From: JALOOB01 sp040766655
GTDB taxonomy: Bacteria > Chloroflexota > Anaerolineae > CG2-30-64-16
DNA length: 64,000 bases
Direction of reading: 5' to 3'
NCBI GenBank assembly: GCA_040766655.1
Contig: JAXGQB010000018.1
Coordinates: 37,138-101,137 of the forward strand
Both the position numbers and the translations under genes were made by a program. Of this stretch, positions 45,041-54,238 are shown in pieces; the stretch's first letter is position 1; every line of letters starts with the position of its first letter. The notes beneath the pieces were generated by a model. The model did no database searches and was not told the DNA's origin. It saw only the letters and a program-made list of their open reading frames with translations.

Positions 45041-48000
45041 ATGGCCAAGAGCTCATACGCAGATCAGTTCCGGGCAGGCATCCCCCTTCTCGAAGAAATC
45101 CAGGACAATCAGATCGGCAGGCTGAGGTCACTCGACGCGAGCTACCGCAAGTCAACGCTGCAAGACTGGAACGACTTGGCCCGAGCCGAGGCAGCAGTCA
45201 AGGAGCGCTACCAGGGCCGCTATCTGTTCGAGCTGCTGCAGAATGCCAACGATGCGATTGTGGATCAGGGCGACGCGTCTTCGGGCTCTGAACTCGACGC
45301 GCGCGTCCGCATACAGCTGACGCCGAGGTCGCTGCTCGTAGCCAACTGCGGTCAGCCGTTCGGCGGGGACAACGTGCGCGCGCTGTGCCGGCTACACAAT
45401 ACGACGAAGATCGCCAGCAAGCAGATAGGCCACAAGGGCATCGGCTTCAAGTCAGTATTGGAGATCACTGCCACGCCTGAGGTCTATTCAGACATCTACG
45501 CGTTTACATACAGCGGTGATCGGTTTCATCATGATGTCCAGCAGGTCATGGGTTCAGGTTGGCGGTCAGAAGGAACACTGCCCACGCTGAAAATGCCCTA
45601 TCCCTGCTATCTGAACCAGGTCAACAGTGAGGAACGGGCTCGTATTGAGGCTCTCTTCGATGAGGGTTTCGTCACAGTCATTCGGTTGCCCTGGGAGGAC
45701 GAGGCCACTGCCGAGCGAGTCGCTGCCAGGATCACCCAAGATCTTCAGCCATCATTGCTGCTGTTCTTGACAGCGATCCAGCGCATTGAAATCGTATTGC
45801 CTGATGGTACAGAGGAATGCCTGCGGCGGGAAGTACAAACGAGCGACGACGCCGGTCTGCGACAGGTGTTACTGTACCGCGAGAAGGCTCAAGGTCAGAC
45901 CGAAGATTCGCGCTGGCTGACGCTTGGTCCGATTGAACGGCAGATCACCGATCGTTCACTGGTGACCGATCTGGGCGAGGCCTGGAAGGACGTACAGGCG
46001 GCCCGGTTTGTCATCGCGATTGAGCTGGATCGCCTCTCAAGTCTGCCCCTGCTGGAAGGTCCCTCGCGCCCGTTCTACGTCTACTTCCCCACCCAAGAAC
46101 CATCGGGCTTGCGCTATATCGTCCACGGCGACTTCTACGTGGGCGATGACCGCAAGACGTTGCCCGCGCAGCGGTTCAACCTGTGGCTGACGGACGAAAT
46201 CTGCAGCTTTCTCGCAGGGGATGGGATGGCGTTGCTCAAGAAGCCGTGGGGGTCCGGCACGCAGTTGGTCGAGCTCCTGGCGCCGGTCAACCGGCAGGAG
46301 CGCGAGTTCCCGAAAGCGTTCATGAACTGCTATCTCGCCTGGCTGCGCGAATCGGCCTTTGTCCGGATCGACGGAGGGCAGTACAAAGAACCCTGCAGCG
46401 TTCGATTTCCGCCGAAGTCGGCCAATCAGGTCCGGTTCCGTACGCTGCTGCCTGCCTCCCGGCTGCGTGGTTCAGAGAAGTGGGCGTATGCGGCCGCGGA
46501 TCTGATTTCCGCCGAACGCGAACGCCAGACACCTTTCTTGCTCAGCCCCGAGCTTGGTGCGAGCGAGATCACAGCCCAGCAGGTTGTCGACTCGCTGTTG
46601 ACCTCGGGCATGCCGCCCATCGAGCAATGCGGCGAGGTGATCGCACTGCTGGCCGAATGGTGGGAGTCACTGTCAGCATACACCGATCGGCCCGCGTTCG
46701 AGGCCCTGCTGAAGAAGCTGCCACCATTTCCCACGGGCCAGCGTTGGATGCGTGGGGATGAGGGAATCATCTTCCAGGCAAACCTGAGAGCGAACGTGCC
46801 CGACGTCGTCGCGCCGGAGGGCTTCGACTACGCCGTGATCAACCGGAGCGCTTACCCGGCCAGCGGGTCATTGAGCGCACAATATCGCTTCTTCGACAAA
46901 CTCGGCGCGCGCGCTTATGCCGCGCGCGACCTGATTCGTGGCGCCATCCTGCCCGTCCTGATCTCACCCGACCGTCTGACAGCCCTCTTCGCCGCGCATT
47001 CCGAATCCCTGACTGCAGCCTATCGCATGTTGTTTCAGTATTACAGTGATGGCAGTCCCGACATGGCGGATCAGTTTGCCAGGGTCTTACTGCCTGCCTG
47101 GCACGCCTCATCCGGAGACCGGCCCATCTGGAAGCCGGCGAACGAGTGCTACCTCGGAGCAGGCTGGCCAGGTGGCACAGCGCTCGAACTGATCTATGCA
47201 GGCTTCGACGACTGCTACTTCGTCCGCGGGTTACCCGGCCTGGTGTTGCCCTTCGAACAGGAACAAAGAGAGTGGGGCGGCTTCCTGGAATGGCTGGGCG
47301 TCAATGTCCGGCCAAGACTCGTGCCAGGACCCCCGCCAATTGGCCTTGGGAGCTTGGATCCATTCGGCAACGCTCCGCTCTGGAAGGACTACGTCGGCGC
47401 ACACCGCAAGGCCTTCACGTGTCGCACGGTGGTCAAGCACGGTGATTCGCGCACCCTTCACAAAGTGTACGCCCTGCACCACTTCGACGAGATCGCGGCG
47501 CAAGGCGATGTTGATCGGCTGAGCGCTCTTTACTCGCTTCTCGCAACACACTGGAATGGGTTTTATGGCCAACATAGCACTGCCATTGCGCAGTGCAATA
47601 GACAGGGTTGTTACACCGACCGTGTTGAGAACTACTTCCTTTTTGCGCTGCAGCGAATCGCGTGGCTTCCCGCGACCCTGGCCTCGCGCCCGACGTTCCT
47701 CGCTCCACATGACATTTGGAATCTGGGAGAGACCGAACCAGCAGATGTCCGCAGCCTGCTTCCGGTGCTGTCACCGGATCTGGCTCAGCCCGACTCGACT
47801 GAATTCCGCGCCGCGCTGCGTTTCATCTCTTCTAGCTCAGCCCAGATCGAGGACTACGTCCGCTTGCTGGGGTTCTTCGTCAAGCATTACCCAAGGTCAG
47901 CCTGGCCAGCGGAGTTGGAGGAACGGCGACGCAACCCTTTGACGACGACCTTCAACTGGGCCCTGGAGCGTATCCAGACCGGCCTGGTGGGTCGGAGCAA

Positions 48001-49423
48001 GCCACCCATCTGCCCTCCAGGGCTCAAGCTGCTGGCCGCGACCGACCACGGGCTTGACTACGTCGCGCGCGAAGATCCCCGCCTGGTATACGGCGACGAC
48101 CCCTTCATGGAAGCACGCTGGCGGCCACATTGTGCATTTCTGCGGGTGAACGAGGACTGGCTTCGCCTGCGCCAATGGCTGGAGATACCGCCTATATCGA
48201 CTGTCGTACGCGCGAGCTGGACTATCGGCAACGAGCGCGAGGAGGACTCACGGCGGCTCCGCGCCACCGTGAACCAGGTGCTGCCCTTCCTCGCAGCCCT
48301 CGTCGCCAGGCGCCAGCCGGCGAGCTACGAGGGCACCCTCCCCCGGCTCAAACGCCTCACTGTCCATGTCGCCGACTCACTCACGGTCACTGAGGCCATC
48401 GACCGCTTCGCTCCTCCAATCGAGATGTCAACCCTAGCAAACGTCTATCTTCGCCAGCAGGAGGAGACCCGCTTTCGAGCAGGCAGTCTGTTCTGCACTC
48501 CTGAAGTGCTCGAAAACCCGAGTCTCTTGGGCGACCACATCGCGGGCTACATTGAAATCGCCGGCCTCAGTGATGCCTTTGTGCTGCTGATGCACCTGGA
48601 TCCACCCGGCCGCGAGCGTTACGTGGAAAGCAAAGGTGTCACTCTGGAAATGCTCCAGCGCGCCCGCATCGACCTGGGCGAGCCCGAGCCGCCGCCGATG
48701 ACTGTATCCGGGATCGTCACGGGGGTCGTAACCCAGGCAATCAGAGAAGCCGCACCCTCTCAAACCACTGAGGCGAGTACTTCCGGCGGAAGCAATGGGA
48801 CGAGCCCACAGACTGACCACGAACACGGGGCGACCAACATAGGCGGAGGAACGATCATCCGCGTAGCAAAAGACTATCCGCCGCTTGACACCGCCGCTGC
48901 TACACCTGCGGTGCCTGCCATCGAGCGCCCACCCAGCTCTGAGAACGCGGCCGCAGTGTATGGCGGCGGTGGAGGCGGAACCACGTTGACGCTGACGTCC
49001 GAGGACGCGAAGGAGCAGCTAGGCAAGCGCGGCGAGGAGTGGGTCTACGCTTCCGAAAAACGACGTCTCGCCGATCTGGGGTTCGATGTAGAGAATTCGG
49101 AGAACCACGAACTGCTCGAATGGGTGTCTGCAGGCAAGCCCGGATCGCCGTATGATATTCGCTCGGTGGATGATGACCTGGACACAGTCTACATCGAGGT
49201 GAAGTCGTCGTCAGACCGGAACCCGGTCATCCACCTCAGCACCACCGAGCTGGCCTTCGCACTGGAGAAAGGCGAGCGATACTGGCTCTACTGGGTCGGG
49301 AATGCAGGCGCTTCACAACCGGACGCACCAGAGTACTACCGAAATCTCGGCAGGTACATTGCCGAGAAGAGGATCACGCTGGACGTAGACTCACTGAAGA
49401 TCACACTCCGCCCCCCGACGTAG
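45041..49423 (+). CDS. Sacsin-like HATPase protein with C-terminal DUF3883 (NO VEIN-type)
   Basis: 1460 residues from ATG 45041. The N-terminal GHKL ATPase of the sacsin/NOV type has LFELLQNANDA (N-box, about 64-72), VANCGQPFGGDNVRALC and IGHKGIGFKSV (G-box, about 130-140). A long unrecognised middle follows. Residues of about 1325-1420 form a DUF3883 domain (GKRGEEWVYASEKRRLADLG, SPYDIRSVDDDLDTVYIEVK), whose D…ExK pattern fits a nuclease-like PD-(D/E)XK fold. A Ser/Thr-Gly linker precedes it. Such ATPase plus DUF3883 proteins occur in several defence islands as large effectors. It starts four bases after pglX, inside the operon before brxC, so it is co-expressed with BREX. Confidence 0.8.
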   Translation: MAKSSYADQFRAGIPLLEEIQDNQIGRLRSLDASYRKSTLQDWNDLARAEAAVKERYQGRYLFELLQNANDAIVDQGDASSGSELDARVRIQLTPRSLLVANCGQPFGGDNVRALCRLHNTTKIASKQIGHKGIGFKSVLEITATPEVYSDIYAFTYSGDRFHHDVQQVMGSGWRSEGTLPTLKMPYPCYLNQVNSEERARIEALFDEGFVTVIRLPWEDEATAERVAARITQDLQPSLLLFLTAIQRIEIVLPDGTEECLRREVQTSDDAGLRQVLLYREKAQGQTEDSRWLTLGPIERQITDRSLVTDLGEAWKDVQAARFVIAIELDRLSSLPLLEGPSRPFYVYFPTQEPSGLRYIVHGDFYVGDDRKTLPAQRFNLWLTDEICSFLAGDGMALLKKPWGSGTQLVELLAPVNRQEREFPKAFMNCYLAWLRESAFVRIDGGQYKEPCSVRFPPKSANQVRFRTLLPASRLRGSEKWAYAAADLISAERERQTPFLLSPELGASEITAQQVVDSLLTSGMPPIEQCGEVIALLAEWWESLSAYTDRPAFEALLKKLPPFPTGQRWMRGDEGIIFQANLRANVPDVVAPEGFDYAVINRSAYPASGSLSAQYRFFDKLGARAYAARDLIRGAILPVLISPDRLTALFAAHSESLTAAYRMLFQYYSDGSPDMADQFARVLLPAWHASSGDRPIWKPANECYLGAGWPGGTALELIYAGFDDCYFVRGLPGLVLPFEQEQREWGGFLEWLGVNVRPRLVPGPPPIGLGSLDPFGNAPLWKDYVGAHRKAFTCRTVVKHGDSRTLHKVYALHHFDEIAAQGDVDRLSALYSLLATHWNGFYGQHSTAIAQCNRQGCYTDRVENYFLFALQRIAWLPATLASRPTFLAPHDIWNLGETEPADVRSLLPVLSPDLAQPDSTEFRAALRFISSSSAQIEDYVRLLGFFVKHYPRSAWPAELEERRRNPLTTTFNWALERIQTGLVGRSKPPICPPGLKLLAATDHGLDYVAREDPRLVYGDDPFMEARWRPHCAFLRVNEDWLRLRQWLEIPPISTVVRASWTIGNEREEDSRRLRATVNQVLPFLAALVARRQPASYEGTLPRLKRLTVHVADSLTVTEAIDRFAPPIEMSTLANVYLRQQEETRFRAGSLFCTPEVLENPSLLGDHIAGYIEIAGLSDAFVLLMHLDPPGRERYVESKGVTLEMLQRARIDLGEPEPPPMTVSGIVTGVVTQAIREAAPSQTTEASTSGGSNGTSPQTDHEHGATNIGGGTIIRVAKDYPPLDTAAATPAVPAIERPPSSENAAAVYGGGGGGTTLTLTSEDAKEQLGKRGEEWVYASEKRRLADLGFDVENSENHELLEWVSAGKPGSPYDIRSVDDDLDTVYIEVKSSSDRNPVIHLSTTELAFALEKGERYWLYWVGNAGASQPDAPEYYRNLGRYIAEKRITLDVDSLKITLRPPT

Positions 49424-49440
49424 AGGACCGAGGAGGTATC

Positions 49441-50376
49441 ATGCTGAATCTATACTGGAAATCGAGCGGACAGACCCGCAGCCTGGTCGAACAGCCCTTT
49501 AGGTCCGAGTCAGAACTGGAGAAGTACATTTTCGATAACCAGGAACTCCTCGGCGGCGACATTTCGATCATCTATCGCCAGATCAGGACGGGCAGCAAAC
49601 AGGGCATCCCGGATATGCTGGGTGTCGACCAGGATGACCGCATCTGCCTGATCGAGTTGAAGAACGTCGAAGCGAACGAAGATGTCCTGCCCCAGGCGCT
49701 GGGTTATGCCATCTGGGCAGAAACGAACCCTGATTCGATCAAGGCGATCTGGCTTGAGAGCAAGAACAAACCCGAGGACGCGCAGATTGACTGGGACAAC
49801 CTCGACATCCGTGTGATTCTCATCGCGCCGTCCTTCAACGACGCGGTTCAACGGATGGCGGGGAAGATCGGCTATCAGGTGGATATGGTCCAGGTCCGGC
49901 GTTATGGCTTTGAGCACGAGGAGTTTGTGCTGATCGAAGTCACCCAGCCGAAGCCCATCAGCAGAGGAAAGACCACCAAGCCGGCAGGAACCTGGGACTG
50001 GGACTACTACGAATCCGAGCACGGCAAGGAAGCCACCGGCCAGTTCCGGCAGGCTGTGGAGGCGGTCACCGCGCTGGTCAAAAAGCAAGGCTGGGATCTC
50101 CAACTCAACCTGAACAAGTACTACGCCGGCTTCAAGTTGGGCAACAAGATAGTCTTCAACGTTGCATGGGGCGGGGCATACGCCTGGAAGGTGCGGTTCA
50201 AGCTACTATCCGAGGAGAAGGCCAAGGCTTTCAAGGGCGAGCACTGGGAGTTCCAGAACTACGATTCGACCTTCAAGGAGGCCACATTCCGGCCGCTGCA
50301 TCCCAGCGCGCCCGATGTCAAGGAGTTGGAACCGCTTTTCGTATTGGCCTACAAACGGGTAGCAGGGGTGAAATAA
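49441..50376 (+). CDS. NucS/DUF91-like PD-(D/E)XK endonuclease
   Basis: 311 residues. Residues 20-130 form a NucS-type nuclease core: LVEQPFRSESELEKYIFDN, GIPDMLGVDQDDRICLIELK with D58, E72 and K74, then PQALGYAIWA (conserved Gln). The C-terminal part is a DUF5655-like domain (YYAGFKLGNKIVFNVAWGG, VRFKLLSEEKAKAFKGE). Eighteen bases after the sacsin-like gene and 28 before brxC. It probably adds a DNA-cutting activity that classic BREX lacks (inference). Could also be a nickase or a regulator using a dead nuclease fold, but the active residues are present. Confidence 0.72.
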   Translation: MLNLYWKSSGQTRSLVEQPFRSESELEKYIFDNQELLGGDISIIYRQIRTGSKQGIPDMLGVDQDDRICLIELKNVEANEDVLPQALGYAIWAETNPDSIKAIWLESKNKPEDAQIDWDNLDIRVILIAPSFNDAVQRMAGKIGYQVDMVQVRRYGFEHEEFVLIEVTQPKPISRGKTTKPAGTWDWDYYESEHGKEATGQFRQAVEAVTALVKKQGWDLQLNLNKYYAGFKLGNKIVFNVAWGGAYAWKVRFKLLSEEKAKAFKGEHWEFQNYDSTFKEATFRPLHPSAPDVKELEPLFVLAYKRVAGVK

Positions 50377-50403
50377 ACCCGGTACTCGCGACAAGGAGCA
50401 ATC

Positions 50404-53400
50404 ATGACCACCATCCGCACACTACTCTCCCGTGACCTCTCCCAGCCCATCGAAGAGGTCATCAAGCTCGAACAACAGGACGAGGCGACGGTCTATCGCG
50501 AGATCAGCGAGTACGTGGCCACCGACCGCATCAAGAAGCAATACGCCCAGGTGCTCAAGGCGATCGCGGACGCGCCGGGCGAGCCGACCGAGGGCGTGGG
50601 CGTCTGGGTGTCCGGCTTCTTCGGCTCCGGCAAGTCGTCCTTCGCCAAGAACCTGGGCTACATCCTGGCCAACCGTTCGCTGCTGGGCCGGCCGGCAAGC
50701 CAGCTGTTCGTCGACACGCTGCGCAGGCAGTCGACCGCAGGCGACGAGCAAGTGGCGAAGATCGCCGACCTGGCCGATTTCATCCAGGCGCGCTTCGCCA
50801 GCCACATCATCATGTTCGACGTGCAGCTCGACCGCGCGGTGCGCCGCGTCACCGAGCCCATCGCGGAGATCATGTACTCGGTGCTGCTGCGCGAGCTGGA
50901 CTACGCCCAGGACTACGACATCGCCGAGCTGGAGATCGAGCTGGAGGGGGAGGGCCGGCTGGCTGATTTCGTCAGCGCAGTCGCAAGGCTGTCCCGCGAA
51001 GGGGGCGAGCCGGTCCGCCAGGCCGCTTCGGTGCCCATCACGCTGCCCGGCGTATCCGCAGATGATTACGGTGTCTGGCAGCGAGTGCGGATCGGCGCCC
51101 AGCGCCGCCCGCGTGCCAGCGCCGCGCTGCACGCCATCAACCCGGCCACCTATCCCTCGGCGGACACCTGGGCCGCGTCGCTGCGCGGCGACGGCGATAT
51201 CACCATCCGCACCCTCGTCGATCGCACCTTCGAGCTGGCGGCCCGCCGCCGACCCAGGCACGCCGTCATCTTCATTGTGGACGAGGTCGGCGCTTACGTC
51301 GCGCGCAGCGCGGAGAAGATCGAGAACCTGCGCGCGGTGGTCGAGTTGTTCGGCAAGGAGAGCAAGAACCGGGTGCAAGCAGGGAAGGCGGTCGCGCCGG
51401 TCTGGGTGATCGTCACCTCGCAGGAGAAGCTGGACGAGGTAGTCGCGGCGATAGACGACAAGCGCGTCGAGCTGGCGAAGCTGCAGGACCGCTTCCGCAT
51501 CCCGATCGACATGGCCCCGGCCGACATCCGCGAGGTGGCCACCAAGCGCGTGCTCAGCAAGACGGCCGCGGCTGAGCCGCTGCTGCGCAGCCGATACGAT
51601 GCCGCCGCCGCACAACTCAGGACGCACACGAAGTTGGAGCGCACCGCGCGCAAATGGGAGGTGAGCCGGGACGAGTTCATCGCATTCTACCCCTACCTGC
51701 CCCACTTCGTGGACCTGTCCATCGATATCGTGTCCGGCATCCGGCTTCAGCCGGGCGCGTCGCGACACATCGGCGGTAGCAACCGCACCATCATCAAGCA
51801 GGCCTACGAGATGCTGGTCAGCGAGCGCACTGGCCTGGCCGATGCACCGGCCGGCGAGCTGGTGACCATGGATCGTATCTACGACCTGATCGAGGCCAGC
51901 CTGCCCAGCGAGAAACGCAAGGACATCGGCGACATCGCCGCCCGCTGGCCCGACGACCCGTGGCCGGCCCGAACGGCCAAGGCCATCGCGCTGCTGGAAT
52001 ACGTGCGTGACCTGCCGCGCAGCGAGACGAACGTGGCCGCGTTGCTCTACCGCCACCTGGGGCACGACTCGCCCCTGCCGCACGTCGAGCGGGCGATCGG
52101 CCTGCTGCGCGATGCCCAGTTTATCCGCCAGACCGAGTCGGGCTGGAAGCTGCAGACCGCCCAGGAAAAAAGCTGGACCGCGGAGCGCAACGCGTTCAAC
52201 CCCACCCCGCGCGAGCGCAACGAGCTCCTGGAGGATGGGCTGCGCTCCGTCTTCGCCGAGCCCGCGCTCACCCGCTACCACTACCGCAACCTGCGCAACT
52301 TCCGCGTCGGCGTGAACTGGGAAGGCCGGTCGATCACCTCGGGCGATGCCCAGGTGCCGCTCAGCCTGCGCATGGCCGACGGGCCGGAGGTCTTCGACGC
52401 TGTGTGCGAGCGCGCACGCGAGGAGAGCCGGGGCAAGGCGCACGCGGATGACCTCTTCTGGGTCATGAGCCTGACCGACGACCTGGTCGAGGTCGCGGCC
52501 GAGCTCTACCGGTCGAAGAGCATGGTCGGCAAATACCTTCAGCTCAGCAGCCAGGGCAAGATGACGCAGTACGACCCGGCCAGCCTCGACGCCGAAAAAA
52601 CCGACGTGCTGCGGCTGAGCGAGCGGCTCAAGGCGCTGCTGATGGCTGCGCTGGCGGGCGGCCGCGGCTTCTTCCGCGGGGTCGCCAGGGACGGCGCAAC
52701 GCTGGGCAAGGCGTTGAGCGAGATCCTGAAAGGCTTCTTCGACCACGTCGTGCCCGACCTCTACCCGAAGCTGGAGATGGGCGCCCGTTCGCTCAAGGGC
52801 AGCGAGGCCGAGGAGATCCTGAAGGCGGCCAACCTCAACGGACTGCCGAAGGTCTTCTATGCCCCGCCTGACGGCCTCGACCTGGTAGTGCGCGAGGGGT
52901 CCAAGTACGTCGTCAACCTGGCTGCGCCGATCGCCAGGGAGGTGGCCGATTTCCTGGCCCGGGAGCACTCCTACGGCAACAAGGTCACCGGCCGGTCGCT
53001 GGAGGGGCGCTTCGGAGGGATCGGTTATGGTTGGGAGGCCGAAATGCTGTGGCTCGTGGCCGCCACCCTGCTGCGCGGAGGCGCCATCGAGGTCACCTAC
53101 CAGGGCCGGCGCTATCGTAATCACCTGGATCCCCAGGCGCGTATCCCGTTCAGTGGGGCCAACGCGTTCCGGTCCGCCTCCTTCGCGCCGCGCAAGGCGC
53201 CCGATCTGTCCACCCTCGTCAAGGCAGCGCGGCGCTTCGAAGAGCTCGCCGGAGAGGAGGTCGACGTCGAGGAAAGCGCCATCGCTCAGGCCTTCCAGAA
53301 GCTGGCGCGCCAGGAGTTGGAGGCGCTCCTGCCGGTGGAGGCGACCGTGCGCGCCCACCGGATACCCATCGAAGCGGTGCTGGGCGAGTATCACACCACT

Positions 53401-54138
53401 CTGGAGACCGTGCTCAACAGCGCGTCCGACGACTGCGTCAACATGCTGGCCGGCGAGGGGGAGAGCTTCCGCGAACTGCGCAAGCACGCGGCGGCAATCG
53501 CCAAGGCCACCGACGAAAAGGGATTGGCACGCCTGCGCCGGCTGCGCGCGGCCAGCCAGCAGATCTGGCCTCAGCTGCAGGCTGAAGCCCGGGACGGGAC
53601 ATTGGCCGGGGCCGCAAGCTTGATCGTCGCGCGCCTGGCCGATGGCAGCTACTTCGAGACGGCGCGGGAGCTGGACGACGCCGCCCGTGGCCTGGAAACG
53701 GCCTATCGCGACCTGTATGCCGGCCGCCACGCACAGCGCATGGAGGCCTTCCGGCAGGCGATCGATGACGTCAAGGCGCAGCCCGCGTGGATGGCCGTGC
53801 CCGAGGCCATGCAGCCGGCCGTCCTCAAGCCGCTGGCCGATCGCGCCGGCCACGATCTCGACCTGCCGAAGGACGGCCTGGCGTGCGCCATCTGCGGCGC
53901 CAGCCTGGCCGAGATGGCCTCCGATCTGGCGGCCGTCGCCTGGCTGCGCTCGGACGTCCTGCTGCGCGTCCAGCAGTTGACCGAGCCCGAGCAGAAGGTC
54001 GAGCGGTTGCGGCTCAGCGACATCACCGGCGTCGGCAAAACACTCAGCACCGACGACGAAATCGACGAACTGGTCGAGCAACTGCGCGATCGCCTGCGCA
54101 AGCTGGTCGCCGCCGGCGTGATAGTTGTTCTGGATTGA
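50404..54138 (+). CDS. brxC: BREX P-loop protein BrxC (PglY-type)
   Basis: 1244 residues, normal for BrxC. Walker A GFFGSGKSS (71-79) with KNLGYILANRSLLGR after it. Walker B HAVIFIVDEVGAYVA (about 286-300). RFRIPIDMAPADIREVATKR and FYPYLPHFVDLSIDIVSG follow, and a CAICGAS knuckle (about 1161-1167) near the C-terminus. The AAA-like ATPase core of BREX, thought to move or remodel DNA with PglX and BrxB. The entire minus strand is also open across the gene (1219 codons), a GC-skew artefact. No frameshift. Confidence 0.92.
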   Translation: MTTIRTLLSRDLSQPIEEVIKLEQQDEATVYREISEYVATDRIKKQYAQVLKAIADAPGEPTEGVGVWVSGFFGSGKSSFAKNLGYILANRSLLGRPASQLFVDTLRRQSTAGDEQVAKIADLADFIQARFASHIIMFDVQLDRAVRRVTEPIAEIMYSVLLRELDYAQDYDIAELEIELEGEGRLADFVSAVARLSREGGEPVRQAASVPITLPGVSADDYGVWQRVRIGAQRRPRASAALHAINPATYPSADTWAASLRGDGDITIRTLVDRTFELAARRRPRHAVIFIVDEVGAYVARSAEKIENLRAVVELFGKESKNRVQAGKAVAPVWVIVTSQEKLDEVVAAIDDKRVELAKLQDRFRIPIDMAPADIREVATKRVLSKTAAAEPLLRSRYDAAAAQLRTHTKLERTARKWEVSRDEFIAFYPYLPHFVDLSIDIVSGIRLQPGASRHIGGSNRTIIKQAYEMLVSERTGLADAPAGELVTMDRIYDLIEASLPSEKRKDIGDIAARWPDDPWPARTAKAIALLEYVRDLPRSETNVAALLYRHLGHDSPLPHVERAIGLLRDAQFIRQTESGWKLQTAQEKSWTAERNAFNPTPRERNELLEDGLRSVFAEPALTRYHYRNLRNFRVGVNWEGRSITSGDAQVPLSLRMADGPEVFDAVCERAREESRGKAHADDLFWVMSLTDDLVEVAAELYRSKSMVGKYLQLSSQGKMTQYDPASLDAEKTDVLRLSERLKALLMAALAGGRGFFRGVARDGATLGKALSEILKGFFDHVVPDLYPKLEMGARSLKGSEAEEILKAANLNGLPKVFYAPPDGLDLVVREGSKYVVNLAAPIAREVADFLAREHSYGNKVTGRSLEGRFGGIGYGWEAEMLWLVAATLLRGGAIEVTYQGRRYRNHLDPQARIPFSGANAFRSASFAPRKAPDLSTLVKAARRFEELAGEEVDVEESAIAQAFQKLARQELEALLPVEATVRAHRIPIEAVLGEYHTTLETVLNSASDDCVNMLAGEGESFRELRKHAAAIAKATDEKGLARLRRLRAASQQIWPQLQAEARDGTLAGAASLIVARLADGSYFETARELDDAARGLETAYRDLYAGRHAQRMEAFRQAIDDVKAQPAWMAVPEAMQPAVLKPLADRAGHDLDLPKDGLACAICGASLAEMASDLAAVAWLRSDVLLRVQQLTEPEQKVERLRLSDITGVGKTLSTDDEIDELVEQLRDRLRKLVAAGVIVVLD

Positions 54139-54238
54139 TGATTGCAGAGGGCATTGGGCGAGGGCAGCAGGCGGAGGATGAGAGCAGACAGATCAATGGC
54201 GCAAAGGCCAATCGCCAATTGCATATGGTGAACCGCAG

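Noticed and set aside
50422..54081. 1219-codon open frame on the minus strand
   Set aside because: Mirror of brxC in a GC-rich codon pattern; Arg/Leu/Gln-rich text, no motif and no ribosome binding site.
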